A DNA stretch of 64,000 bases from Eucommia ulmoides (lineage: Eukaryota > Streptophyta > Magnoliopsida > Garryales > Eucommiaceae). Position 1 is the stretch's first letter. Every line of letters starts with the position of its first letter. Location: positions 14,219,905 to 14,283,904 of the forward strand of contig CM028335.1 in assembly GCA_016647705.1 (NCBI GenBank). Reading direction: 5' to 3'. The notes below the pieces were generated by a model. It was not told the DNA's origin and ran no database searches. It saw nothing but the letters and a program-made list of their open reading frames with translations. Shown here piece by piece: positions 24,891 to 35,421 of this stretch. The position numbers and the translations under genes were made by a program.

Positions 24891-27516
24891 TCATGGAGAT
24901 GTTGCATTGTCTTCACCAACTTCCAAGTCCTCCTCCGGTTGGTCTGCCTTCTCTGGTATCAAATAGCGTCCAGTCATGGGATGGATAGGCCGGGTATCCC
25001 GTGGACCGCCCTTTCGTCCCATTGCTAGCATCGGTGGCGGGGGTAGCATGCCTGCTCGGAATAGGATACGCTGGACAGGCTCTGAAGGTTGGGCGCCTAC
25101 CGAAAGCCAATACCTGCATAAGATGCACACATTTTTTATCACACAGAACATGCCAGTTTTGTAGGCAAACTCAACAATGTATGGGCGTATTTGAAGAAGG
25201 TATTTCGTTTCAAGAAGGGCTTTGTAAAATTTTTTTAGTAAAATTTCTTAAAGAAAAATTTACAAAACCCTTCTCCGATAGAAATACATTCTTTAAATAC
25301 CTCACCCAAACGAAACATAACTGGAGCAATTGGGAGCAGCAAAGTGATGGTTCCTCTCACATCTCCCTTACTAGTAGCTGGAGCATGTTACTTTTCAATA
25401 GTTGTCCAAAAGAATGATTTATAAAGTCCCACCAGGTGTGCCAAAAAATGTTCCACAGAGAAGTGGCATGGTGATCGCAGTCTCCATTTGTGTTGAACAC
25501 ATCCCTAAATTTTTATGGTGTAGTGCAGGCATGCCAGGACCCTATAATATATGCCAGGACGCTGAGCGCCGGCAAGGACCCATGCACTTGTAGGTGAAAT
25601 CTGACTTCTAAATCAAATGGGTGTAGCGATGGCCAATGAGGGCAACCTCTTGCTAAGAGGGCTCATCAATGGTGTACTTGCTCCCATGAGAAACTTTAGG
25701 GCTGCATGAGGGTCGAAAGTAACCATTTGCTCCTGATTCATGAAGTGAGGCTTCTAACAACTACTTGCTCGCATGGGAGACTTTGACAAAAAAATGTAAA
25801 CGTGGACACTCCCGTTATGGCCCAACAGGGAGGTCTTTAAAACATATCCAGGTACCTTGCCTATGACATTTATTTCGAGATTTCATGTGAAAGGCTTTGG
25901 CTCTTTTCCACAACTTGTAGATTTTTTCTGATTGCGGAAAAAAATTCACATTAATCTTGATTACCACCTTTTAATTCATATTCTCTTCGAGCGTGAGTTC
26001 CATCCTCCTCATGCTTTGAATCTGTCACTTGCTGTCTAGCTTGATTTACAAGGTCAGGAAGATCCTTTTGAGAGAGGCCAATCAAGTAGTGAATGCTTTA
26101 CCTAATTGGGGCTTTTAAATGGAAATTTCACATTCAAACTATTACCATCTCCGCGCTTTTATTAGAGGTTTTGTTGCTTATAGATAGACTTCATTTGCCT
26201 TCCCTACACTGTAGTTTTAAATGATTTACAGTAGAATTCTACTACTACATGTTAATTTCATAGGATCCGATTTGAAGAGTAAGGCTCATTATTTTGCCTA
26301 TTTTAACTTTGTAATTTTTCTTAAGAACATCTCCCCTTGCACCATCAAGATTTCAGCTACTAAAACTTAACTAACATGGGACATGGGCAATTATCAAATA
26401 ACAAAAATGAATGGAAAGTGAAGTCAAGTCAAAGCATGCTTTATGAACTAATACCTATACCTGGTAAGAAAACTCCCATGAAAACTGTAATTATGCACAA
26501 AAGAGGCTACAAACAAAAGGAAACAGGGATGTACTTGGAAATATAAGAAACCCAAGATAGCGCTTACTAGTATTAAATCAATGAATTACTCAAACAAATT
26601 GTCATCAGACATGCTCTTGTATATATTATATTTCAAACACAAGGTTTAACACGAATTTGGTAGACATAAGCAAATATAATGATAAAGAATAAAATAAACA
26701 AACTACTCACCTCACTCTATCAAAATTAAGACCCATTCTTTTACCTCCATCTTGACCTGCACAAATCAAAAATATATTTCAAAAATAATAAGTAATAATG
26801 AACCATTAAGGTGGTGTTTGGTAATTGTTATTCTTCCTGATTTCTTCTATTCTCATAACCATAAAAAATACTTCTACTGATCCTATCTATTATGATCCTA
26901 GAAAAACCTAACAAATTTCTCACATCGGAATATGCATTGGAAACATATTTTTTTGTGTGTTCTCTTAATTTTCTGGGACCAGATAAAAAGAAACGGACAC
27001 CCACCCAAACAAACAAAAACTCTTCTAAACAGCCCTTAAATTGCTAATTTTCTGGAGAAAAAAAAAAACTTGCGCAGTTTTCCAGCACTCCAATCAACAC
27101 AACAAAATAACAATAATGAAAACAATTGGAGGACCATGCATAGATGAATGACGCGTAAAGCCTTATATTGGGGAAATGTGAAATAAAAGAAATCAATTAA
27201 TATAATGAAAAGGGGAAGGTCAACTCTGTATCACAATATGAAGAAATAGCAAATAGAAATTTATTTATTTGAGAATTCCAGAAACTCCGTGAAATTTAAA
27301 AACAACAATTAGAATTAAAAAAAAAAAAAAAACAGTGCTAGAGAGAAAGAGGGAAGAAAGAAGAGATGAAGAAGAAGGGTTACCTGGTAAAGGGTTGTAG
27401 TAACCAAGGACTTCCAAGTGCTTGCCATCTCTGGGAGATCTGCTATCAGCAGCCATTACTCTGTAAAAAGGTTTATTTCTACATCCGAACCGAGATAATC
27501 TTATCCTCACTACCAT
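24891..27516 (-). CDS. RPS16: Organellar 30S ribosomal protein S16 (bS16 family), nuclear, three coding exons
   Basis: Encodes the bS16 protein of the small subunit of organellar ribosomes; it binds 16S-type rRNA and helps subunit assembly. Coding exons on the minus strand are 27516-27384 (133 nt), 26756-26711 (46 nt) and 25113-24891 (223 nt), joining in frame to 133 aa and a TGA stop. The start [19 protein letters not shown] and the following [20 protein letters not shown] are the conserved bS16 N-terminus; [10 protein letters not shown] and [15 protein letters not shown] form the next conserved blocks; a plant-type extension with MGRKGG and an acidic C-end follows. Donors GTAACC and GTGAGT and acceptors TGCAG flank the introns (627 and 1,597 nt). 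No separate presequence is visible before the bS16 core. In flowering plants such nuclear S16 proteins are known to serve mitochondria, and often plastids too. Its frame is intact, so it is probably functional. Confidence 0.93.
25183..25313. mobile_element. Small foldback MITE-like element in S16 intron
   Basis: A near-palindrome of ~130 bp in the last S16 intron. 'gaagggctttgtaaaattt' on the left pairs with 'aaatttacaaaacccttct' on the right, and the outer parts (GGGCGTATTTGAAGAAGG and the reverse complement of CTTTAAATACCTCACCC) also match. No coding. The target duplication is not resolved. Confidence 0.55.
26810..27035. mobile_element. PIF/Harbinger-like (Tourist-type) MITE in S16 intron
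   Basis: A 226-bp element in the first coding-region intron of the S16 gene. It starts GGTGGTGTTTGGTAATTGTT and ends CTTCTAAACAGCCC (reverse complement GGGCTGTTTAGAAG), flanked on both sides by TTAA, consistent with a TTA/TAA target duplication. It sits about 50 bp inside the intron's 3' side and does not disturb the splice sites. Confidence 0.6.
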
Positions 27517-28147
27517 TTTCCCCTCTCCCCTGCTCTCTCTTCCCTTCTTCTACTACTGTTTTCTTCTCACGGACTAGGAAGCATGGACAGGCGTGTCATG
27601 TCCGACACAGGACACAGCAAATTCCAAAAAATCAGGACTCGGGTACACCAACAAATTTCACAAATAAATTATTATATAAAAACAATAAATACATAAATGA
27701 ATAAAAAAAACATCCACTAATACTACATAATTCTTTAAATTATCAACCAAGCATTGTCAAGAACTTAATCGCAAACACACTCGAATAAACCTTAAGAATA
27801 TTATTAATCATTCTGAAAAGTTCGGAAACAAAATAACAAAAGTAAACAAAAGTTTCATGCAAAACAACAACAATAAACACGCTTCACATTTTTTTAGTTC
27901 ATTCCCAATTTCGTGCCTTCTTCATTCCCATCACCATTTCCCTCACCCTTTATTAATATGACTTCTAATTCCAGTTCATCAAGGGAAAGATGTGAGTCCT
28001 GTGACAATTTTTGACACAAACAAATTAAATATTTATTAAACAAATTCAAATTGAGAATCTATTTATTTAATTGAGAGTTCCTTAATCAAACATATTCATA
28101 AATCATAATTCACAAGCAATCCACTGCCCAAGTGCCCAGGATTATCC

Positions 28148-28178
<31 letters not shown>

Positions 28179-28620
28179 AAAATAGTGCCCAGTAAAACTA
28201 AACAGTGAAACACAAACACCTTCGAGTAATATAACACATTCATAAATCATAAGCTATCCACTGCGCGCAGGCTCATAGAAAAATGCCCACTGCCCAGTGA
28301 AACAAAACACTGAAACACGAAACACAACACAGATCCAGAATTTCATAACCACAAAAGGAGAGAACGAACCATAAAAGAGAAACTGAGCAAAACAAGAATC
28401 CAGAATTTCACAATTAAGGGGAGAAGAGAACGAAATACCTGTGGCTGACGAAGCTTTGCGGCGGTCCTGGCTGCTCTGCTGGGCGGAAGCTCTGATCGGA
28501 GATTGCACGGAGAAACTGCAGGGTTAGGGTTTGCGGTTCACTGTTGTCCTTCGCAGTGGCGGTGAGGGGATTAGGGTTCGCCGGTTCGGTGGAGAAGAGA
28601 GAATGGGACGGTTAGGACCC
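27517..28620 (-). promoter_or_regulatory. S16 5' region: probable non-coding first exon, 5' intron and telo-box
   Basis: On the minus strand a GC-richer, leader-like segment (about 28620-28438) ends in CCACAG|GTATTT, a good donor, and CTTCCTAG at about 27580-27574 could be the acceptor leading to 57 nt of leader before the ATG at 27516. The leader carries AAACCCTAA (plus-strand TTAGGGTTT, 28524-28532) and a second ACCCTAA copy near 28571. Such telo-boxes are common in plant ribosomal-protein and translation genes. The exon structure is inferred from splice motifs only. Confidence 0.45.
28146..28181. repeat. Poly-C followed by poly-A tract
   Basis: A run of more than twenty C joined directly to about thirteen A, inside the presumed 5' intron of the S16 gene. 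It is a length-unstable tract. Confidence 0.85.
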
Positions 28621-28739
28621 CTACTCCCTAGGGGTTAGTAGAGAAGAGGATGAGAGATTGATAGTCTGAGAGGAGACACAAATGTTTTACGTTTGACATT
28701 TTAAGTGTTCACTCTTTTTAACCTTTTAAATTATTTATA

Positions 28740-29965
28740 CTAATTTTAGGTTTGCGCTAAGCGCGGATTTTGGATTAATTTATACGTGTATTTTATTTAA
28801 TTGTATAAATATAATTTTGTATGTGTTGTGTTTGACAAAATATCTTGTATTAATTAGTTTTTTTTTTTTTTGTTATTTATTGAGTTAACTATATATTATT
28901 GGGATTGTTGAACATATTTAAGATTTTTTTGTTATATTCATTTTAAATTAATATTATAAATATTTTAGTTTAACGTATTTAAATTGAAGATATTACTTAA
29001 TATTTGATAGAATAATAAAATTTTAGTTGAATATGATTTTAATGTTAAGGAATTGTGCGATTGCAAATTCATTTTTTGTATTGTATAGTAACAAAAATAT
29101 CACATTGTATGACTGTAAATTCAATGTTAATTGAATTTTTCTTTTTTCTTTTTAAAAGAATCTAAGTTCTTTTTATTTGATTCGGTCCGTCGTTATTATT
29201 ATTATTTTTTTTTATCTATTTTCTATTATCTCTCCAAATAAATTACCTTTATATACCCCAATGAAAAATATGATTATATGAACTTTTATAAACCCCTCGT
29301 TATATGAATCTTTTTATAATAATAAATAAAAAATATAATCACATGAACTTTCATACCCCCATAAACCCAAAATATAATATATAAACTCTTATATACCTAC
29401 AAACAAAAATATAATTATATACATCTTTATACACCAATATACCAAAAATATAATTATTACATTTGTACACCCAAAATAAATATGTAATTATATATAAAAA
29501 AAAATGTAATTATATATAAAAAAAAATTATATTTTTATCCTTCTAGAAATTATCAAATATTCAAGGATTTTTATCATTTTAGAAATCAACATATATTTAA
29601 TCATACCCTTAAATTTTCACAATATACAAATAATCTCCAAAAAAATATAACTTATTTTAAATAAGATATTATTTGAAAAAAATATAAATTTTACAGGTAT
29701 TATAGTGATGGTATTCGATTTTTCATAATGTTTATAAAATATGGATGAATTGATATGTTATTTTCAAGATAAATATTTTTGGGGGAATTTATATTAATTT
29801 ATAATCAACATGAATGTTTTGTAGTGAAATTAATAAAAATAATATTAATGGTGAAATTGTTGTTAGAATATTAGGAGGGGAATGAATGAATATTGAAGAG
29901 ATAACTAATAGCTAACTCTCATTCATTCTAAGTCATATCTTCTATTTTTAACTTTTACTACATGA
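28740..29965 (-). mobile_element. Helitron-like non-autonomous sequence (same family as 4906-5479)
   Basis: The minus strand near 28741-28770 reads a GCGC-TTA-GCGC hairpin, then AAACCTAAAATTAG and T, a degenerate form of the 3' end seen at 4906. The following ~190 bp (28760-28930, 'ttaattgtataaat', 'attttgtatgtg') match the 4920-5070 copy. The far end (29886-29960, 'ctctcattcattctaag', 'aacttttactacat') resembles 5415-5479 and would give A|TCATGTAG as a 5' end. The rest is A/T-rich and non-coding. Confidence 0.35.
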
Positions 29966-29994
29966 TGTATATATATATATATTAGCGTATAACC

Positions 29995-30010
29995 CGTGCC
30001 TGAAGGCACG
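29995..30010 (-). other. Helitron 3'-terminal hairpin
   Basis: CGTGCCT-GA-AGGCACG on the plus strand. On the minus strand it precedes the terminal CTAA by about ten bases, the standard spacing of a Helitron terminator hairpin. Confidence 0.75.
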
Positions 30011-31576
30011 AGTTTCAATTTTTCCATTGTTAAGTTAATGAATAATGTAATATAAAAAAGGACAATTGATTGAGCAAAAATAAAAAATACAACGGGAAAA
30101 AAATCGATAAACTTTACATTCATGAATTTACAAATAAAAAATACGTACAATAAAAATAATACTTGATAATTTAATTTAATTTTTTTTTTGATAAAATCCA
30201 TTTTATTTAAACAACATTATCAAATTATCGAGTTTTATTTTCACATAAATGCAACCAATAATCAACATTATCAATAATTGATAATTGTTTTCAAATGAAC
30301 CATAACGACAAACTATTTCTAAATGGACACTAAAAAGTAATTAAGGATGCATGGTAAAATATTTAAAAAAAAAAAAAAAAAAAAAACTGACAAAGCCACA
30401 TTTGGTTTTCTAGCATTCTCAAATATCATGTTTTCAAATGCACACAACTCAAATTACCAACACAAACAAACACAATAATAAAAATCAATCACTAAGATAC
30501 TGGTGTACACAACCAAAAATAAAAAATTAACGACATTAGAGCCCCCCTTGAACAACTGGAACTTACCTTAATAAAAAAACAATCCATGCTTGAAGACACC
30601 GATGTAAGAAAAATACATATTTTGATTTTATTCACATAAACTCCTTTGTTTATATAGCATTCTACACCTATTTTATTTGAACATCAACAATAATTAATTA
30701 TTGCACATCAATAAACAATTCAAACAGACCATACAAAAAAAATGAAACCATTATATCAAAACCAAAAATGAAAATTTGAATCGAAGTATAAATAGAAATT
30801 ATAAAGAGTAGAATCTAAATAAGATATTTTTTCATTCATGAAATTGTGTTTCCCGTACCAACATACAATAATCCAAAGAACTATTGGTATCAAGATTTGT
30901 TAAAAATAATATCCGAAAAATACAAAATTGCAATTAAAATTTATATCCCAACCAAATGTCATGAAATGATCATTGATTATATGTATATAATGGCTCATAA
31001 ATGAAATTTGTCATCCTGAAAAATCATATAGCCTTAAAACACATACTAAGGTAATATTTGGAACAAATATGGATTTAGAATTGAAAACATACAAAAGTAA
31101 AGTACATGTTTACTAATTCCAATTTCAAAACCACAGTTTCATACAACCAAATACTACCTATGGGAGAGAAGAACGCATAGTCAATGGATTGGCACTGCCT
31201 CATCTTTTTTTTATTGACATTGCAACCTGAAAATAAAAATAAAATCATATTTATGTTTAGAATAAAAATATGTTTAAATATTATTTTTTTATTTTAAAAA
31301 AATTCAAATAACAGTTATAAATGACACTCAAAGAATACACATGATCTGAAAAATCATTAAATAAAATAATAGTAATGTACCTTACAACAACAAATACAAT
31401 CATCAAACAATTAGCTACCAAAAATCAAGTAATAAACATAATGAAGACAATCTGCTATACTATTTATTCAATCCCTACTATACAAACTCCTTTCCAAAAA
31501 TTTAGGCAAATACACAATATATATCTATATTTTATTATAAAAGTGATTAAAAAAAGGTTAGTAAACAGTACCTTAC

Positions 31577-31674
31577 ATTTACGAAATTGCCAAGATCAGC
31601 CATGTCAAGAAATAGATGTGGGCATAATGGTGAGAGAAGTTCCAAACCAGAACCCAAGTCATAGAAAACATCCA
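31577..31674 (-). pseudogene. Captured exon of a RUS/DUF647 family gene
   Basis: Between a TTGCAG acceptor and a GTAAGG donor, 98 nt on the minus strand translate (frame from the second base) to VDVFYDLGSGLELLSPLCPH followed by LFLDMADLGNF. This matches the conserved core of plant root-UVB-sensitive (RUS, DUF647) proteins, most like the RUS6-type subgroup, where the family has YDLGTGLE, LSPLCPxLFLEMAGLGNFAKG. Only one exon is present; neighbouring RUS exons were not found on either side. It is a fragment carried by the Helitron, not a functional gene. RUS proteins act in UV-B and vitamin-B6-linked growth control in plants. Confidence 0.65.
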
Positions 31675-31749
31675 CTGCAAGTTAAAATCTAATTTCTAAG
31701 CATTCAACCATGAAAAACATCTACTGAAAACAATCAATTTCAATTTATA

Positions 31750-31857
31750 CATAAAACAAACCAATAATTCTCCAGTGCTTTGGCTCCAAATCCATTCTTA
31801 TACCTAAATTGCTACATATGAGCTTCCCTAGTCTGTACAGTTAGATGCACCTGATAT
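31750..31857 (-). pseudogene. Captured seryl-tRNA synthetase exon (motif 3 region), decayed
   Basis: After a GGACAG acceptor the minus strand encodes ISGASNCTD and then meets TAG. The family has ISSASNCTDYQSRR (class II synthetase motif 3) here, so this is the exon after the GLGLYGE exon; a stretch resembling LGIR recurs ~25 bases on. Loss of the reading frame shows the captured gene part cannot make an active enzyme. Exon 3' limit uncertain. Confidence 0.6.
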
Positions 31858-32123
31858 CTGTCCATCATTAAATTAAAATGCAAATAGTATTAGGGAATAA
31901 TTACATCTACCTCCCTTTAAGGTTTTGCCCTTACTACTTTTTCACAATTGGAATAATTCATGTTTTATTTTTACCAAGTTGGAAACATAAACAAAATTGT
32001 TCCCATATTTTCATTTCCAAGTTTTCTAGGATCAAAAACGGAATACTGAGAACATTAACACTAAAAAACACCACCTAAATAATAATGATAATGATAAACG
32101 TTTAAAAAAAATCATGAACATAC

Positions 32124-32217
32124 TTCACCATAGAGTCCCAAGCCTGGCATCCAAGCCTCAACATCAAATTTACAAAATGCCGGAGCACCTAAATCTCCCG
32201 AAGCCATGTCCAATGTC
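32124..32217 (-). pseudogene. Captured seryl-tRNA synthetase exon
   Basis: 94 nt between acceptor CTTAG and donor GTATGT on the minus strand encode [20 protein letters not shown] followed by [11 protein letters not shown]. This is the DLGAPAxxKFDxEAWMPG block of the class II synthetase core, in the form found in plant organellar (mitochondrial/plastid) seryl-tRNA synthetase. Splice phase (G|AC) matches the preceding exon, giving F-K-T across the join. Confidence 0.75.
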
Positions 32218-32293
32218 CTAAGAAAAAAACCCATATCACCAGAGACAAAATCATTAAAAAAAATGATGTTTTTTTTTTTAAAAAAAAACTAAC

Positions 32294-32428
32294 TTAAAAT
32301 AAAGTCCCAAAGAGGAGAATAGGTCCTCTTCGATCCCAATTAGTTCTTCATGGTACGAATCGCTATCTTTAGGTCGGCATAGGATGAACATATCCACCTT
32401 GCTGAATTGGTGAACTTGATAAAGGCCC
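32294..32428 (-). pseudogene. Captured seryl-tRNA synthetase exon
   Basis: 135 nt between acceptor TTACAG and donor GTTAGT encode [20 protein letters not shown] followed by [36 protein letters not shown] is the motif 2 region of seryl-tRNA synthetases, which contacts ATP and the acceptor stem; the arginine codon would be split over the upstream junction. The frame is open through the exon. Upstream exons (coiled-coil arm, motif 1) are absent, so only the C-terminal half of the catalytic domain was taken. Confidence 0.75.
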
Positions 32429-32606
32429 CTGTAAATTGCATCCCAACATGTTGCATCCCATCATTTAGAATCTACATTCAACCAACACAGCCAATATATT
32501 GTTTCAGAATCTGCGTTACAGTATGTACATAGATACATATACAGTAGAGTTGCAAGAATTGATATCTAATTGTTGTTGAAAGAATATCGATTCTTACGCA
32601 ACTTAC

Positions 32607-32649
32607 CATGGCCAGCGATGATGCCACCTTCGAACTTGAGAGTGAAGAT
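32607..32649 (-). pseudogene. Short splice-bounded exon-like segment, unidentified
   Basis: 43 nt flanked by TGTACAG (acceptor) and GTAAGT (donor) on the minus strand encode IFTLKFEGGIIAGH in the open frame. The pattern 'F-x-F-x-GGI' loosely recalls proteasome beta subunits but is too short to assign. Joined by splicing to the next exon at 32428 it would not keep the synthetase frame. Confidence 0.35.
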
Positions 32650-32718
32650 CTGTACATGCAAATAAAGATCTATAAAATTCAAACACAGTGAAATCGAAAT
32701 CAGAAACAAAAAATAATT

Positions 32719-33330
32719 TTAAATTAGACACAACCTCAAGCTTCGAGAAACATAAATCAATTTCAAGGAGAAGGGGGTTAGGGTTTCGAAGAAGAAAGAA
32801 GAAATAGGGCGTAGTAGGGCGGCGACGACTGTTGTTGCGATTGTGTGGTGGTCTTGATTTAAGATATTGGAGGCCAGAGATGCTGGTGGTCTTCGTTTCA
32901 AATCTAATAGGGATGATTCGATTTTGAGATTAGGGTTCGATTTCACCTGCGGGAGACGAGAGCAGTGGTATGAGCAACGATCATGGGGGAGATACACCGA
33001 TGTTGAATTCAACACTGTTCTTTGAAGCGAGAGGTGAAGATGGTAAGGGTGATAGCGAGGCATGCCTAGACAACGCGATGTTGTGGCGTTGCGGTGGTGA
33101 AGGGAAGGCAGAGGGAGTAAGGAAGCGAGGGGGTCAGGGGCGGCGGTTGAGAGATAAAAGCTTAGAGAAGGGAAGAGAGAAAAGCGACAGGCGCAAGAGA
33201 AAGGTTGTTGTCTGACGGAGAAGACAACTACAGAGCGGTGGTGTGGTAGTGTGGAAGTAAACTGGAGGTTCGGTGATTTGTGTTTGGCTGAGAGGTCAAA
33301 AGTGAAAATGTAAACCCTAATTTTTTTCAT
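32719..33330 (-). other. GC-richer 5' portion of the Helitron; long open frame of unknown meaning
   Basis: A 203-codon frame starts at 33330 on the minus strand and is rich in Ser, Leu, His and Pro. No domain is recognised and an overlapping frame exists on the other strand. Its composition and its position upstream of the captured exons fit a captured promoter/5' leader rather than a real protein. It ends near CTTGAG|GTTGTG, a possible donor for splicing into the 32649 exon. Confidence 0.3.
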
Positions 33331-33423
33331 TTTGACTTTATGGGTGGATTAAAACGATCCAACGGTCTTAAAATGTCTAGAGTTTTATCTCTCATCCGAC
33401 GGCCGTAAATATACCAGTCTTGA

Positions 33424-33436
33424 TTTATTTCATATA

Positions 33437-33475
<39 letters not shown>

Positions 33476-34131
33476 TTCTAATTGTTATTTTTAACTCTTT
33501 ATTGTTTTTGTCATTTTTATATTTGTAATTTTTAAGCTTGTTTTGTATATGAAATTTATTGTATAAAAAAAATATATATGTATTTTTAATTATTCTTGCC
33601 AAAACTTATATGAGAAAAAAAATATAATTATTTTAATTTTTTAAAAAAATAAAAAGTCTAATTAATGAATTATTTATAGTTTTTATTATTTATTGTAAAA
33701 AAATATCTTTTATTTAAATAGAAAATCTCACTATTTGAAATAGAATTTTTTTTTTAAAAAACTCTTTGAACCACTATTGCAATAATAAATGATAATTAAA
33801 TTCACTAAAATTATTATATTAATAATAAATAATATTAAAAAATTAAAATTAATCTTAGCCTTTCATTTCAATAAGAGAATAGGATTGGAGAGATAGAAAA
33901 TACTTGATTGTGATTCATTCTTAAGGGTTGCTTTCTTAAGTATAACATATAGATTTTAAATTTTGATATATTACAATATTTTGATTCTCGTATAACCATT
34001 CACATTAAAGAATAAAATATCTGAATTAATATATTTCACTATAAACAAACATTCCTTCAATATTTCATGAATTGTTATTTATTGAATTTACACTAATTGG
34101 AGTTAAAGTATATACAAAATATAGTAATTTA
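33424..34131. other. AT-rich intergenic DNA with (TATG)n microsatellite
   Basis: A (TA)n/(TATG)n microsatellite lies at about 33430-33472. The remaining sequence is strongly A/T-rich and no gene or bounded element is recognised. Confidence 0.6.
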
Positions 34132-35400
34132 GGCCCCGTTTGGTTAGTGTTTCCAACCCAACCCAATTAAAAAAATTTGGAATTTATTTTTAGGAACGTG
34201 TTTGATAAATACAAAACTCAATCCAACCCAATCCAACCAAAAAAATGAGAATTGATTCTCAAAATCCTAAGAAAATGAGAATTTTTTTTTATTTTTTTAC
34301 CCAAAAAACTGAACCCATTGATTAGGACACGCTTAGAATTATTAGAGTTGTTAGTGAGTCATGTGTTCAACTTTTGTTAAGCTCAAAACAAAGAAAGTTT
34401 TATTTTTCTTTTTTCCCTCTCCCATTTCTATCGTCTTCGCCGAACTCCTCTTCGTTCGTCGTCCACCCCCAACTTGTCTTCGTTCTCCTCTTCTTCTCGC
34501 AATCGTCTTGGCCATCCTTGCCCCCTCCTCTCCTCTCCTTGCAATCGTTCCTCCTCCTCATCTCCTACCCATCGCCGTCGTCTTCCTCGTACTTCGCATC
34601 ACCTTTGCCTTTCGCCAAACTCGTTACTATCGTCTTTGCCGAACAGGGTTTCGAAGCTCAAATCGAACATGTATCAATTTCGATTTTGTTCAGGAATTTG
34701 ATTTCGTCAACGAAATCGTAGCCGTCACCGAGCTAGGGTTCAGTCGATTTCGTTTTCGTTGTTCATCGAATTGAAATCGAAAAACCAGTCGAATCGAAAT
34801 CGAAAACCATTTTATTTCAATTCCGTTGTTCTGGTTTGCAAGGCCCTAATCGAAATCGAAAACCAGTTGTTTTGGTTTTCATTTCATTTCGATTTCATTG
34901 TTCGTCAAATCAAAATCAAAATAGGAAATGAAATTGATTTCGTTTGCTTCTATTTCTGTTTCAATGAACTTCTTATCGTCACAAGAAATCGTTTCGATTT
35001 CGTCAAAAGGAATCATTTCTGTTCAAGAAATCGATTTCGATTTCATTTTGTCTATTCATTATTTTGAGTGATCACTCCAACTGTGTTTCTTGTTCAGGTG
35101 AGTGCTTATGATTTTTTTTTTTTTTTTGTTAAGAAAAAAAGTGATGATGATTTCAAGTTTTTTTTATTTTTATTTTTTGTAATATCTCACTTTGATTTTT
35201 TGATTTTGGTGTGGAAACAATTTTTGGATAATATTGTTAACAAACGAGATTATGTTCCCAGAACAAAAAAAAAAAATTATCGTTATCAAACGCAATTCTG
35301 TTCCTGGTAGGAAATAGAATTCTCAACTTAACTCAACCCAACCCAACCCAACCCATTTCAGTTGGGTTGAGAAAAATGGGAACACTAACCAAACGCCGCC
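34132..35400. mobile_element. PIF/Harbinger-like non-autonomous element 1
   Basis: A 1,269-bp element with ends GGCCCCGTTTGGTTAGTGTT and the reverse complement GGCGGCGTTTGGTTAGTGTT, flanked by TTA on both sides (34129-34131, 35401-35403), the 3-bp target duplication of PIF/Harbinger elements. 'Caacccaaccca' subterminal repeats are present at both ends. The interior contains a pyrimidine-rich region (34400-34620) and many 'gaaatcgaaaacc' units (34680-35050). Its open frames are repeat-derived; no transposase is recognised. Confidence 0.75.
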
Positions 35401-35421
35401 TTAACGCATTTAGGAATATAA

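Larger units (their letters stand above)
29982..33423 (-). mobile_element. Gene-capturing Helitron with fragments of two or more host genes
   Basis: The minus-strand 3' end is textbook: a 7-bp-stem hairpin (CGTGCCT/AGGCACG, 29995-30010), about ten bases, CTAA (29985-29982), then host T. A possible 5' end is A|TCAAGACTGG at 33423-33424, which is less certain. Inside, on the same strand, lie splice-bounded coding fragments: an unidentified 43-nt exon (32649-32607), three consecutive exons like organellar seryl-tRNA synthetase (32428-31750) and one exon of a RUS/DUF647 gene (31674-31577). No Rep/helicase is encoded, so this is a non-autonomous element of the gene-capture type known from plants. 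Any chimeric transcript would run from the GC-richer region near 33.2 kb toward 31.5 kb. Confidence 0.7.

Noticed and set aside
28254..28508. 84-codon minus-strand frame overlapping the S16 upstream exon
   Set aside because: It crosses the likely donor at 28437 and has no recognised sequence; better explained as leader plus intron of the S16 gene.
31577..32428. A functional seryl-tRNA synthetase gene
   Set aside because: Only three exons of the catalytic half are present, the motif-3 exon has a stop after NCTD, and the next exon belongs to a different gene family.
32607..32649. Proteasome beta-subunit exon
   Set aside because: The resemblance of IFTLKFEGGIIAGH is loose and 14 residues are too few; left unidentified.
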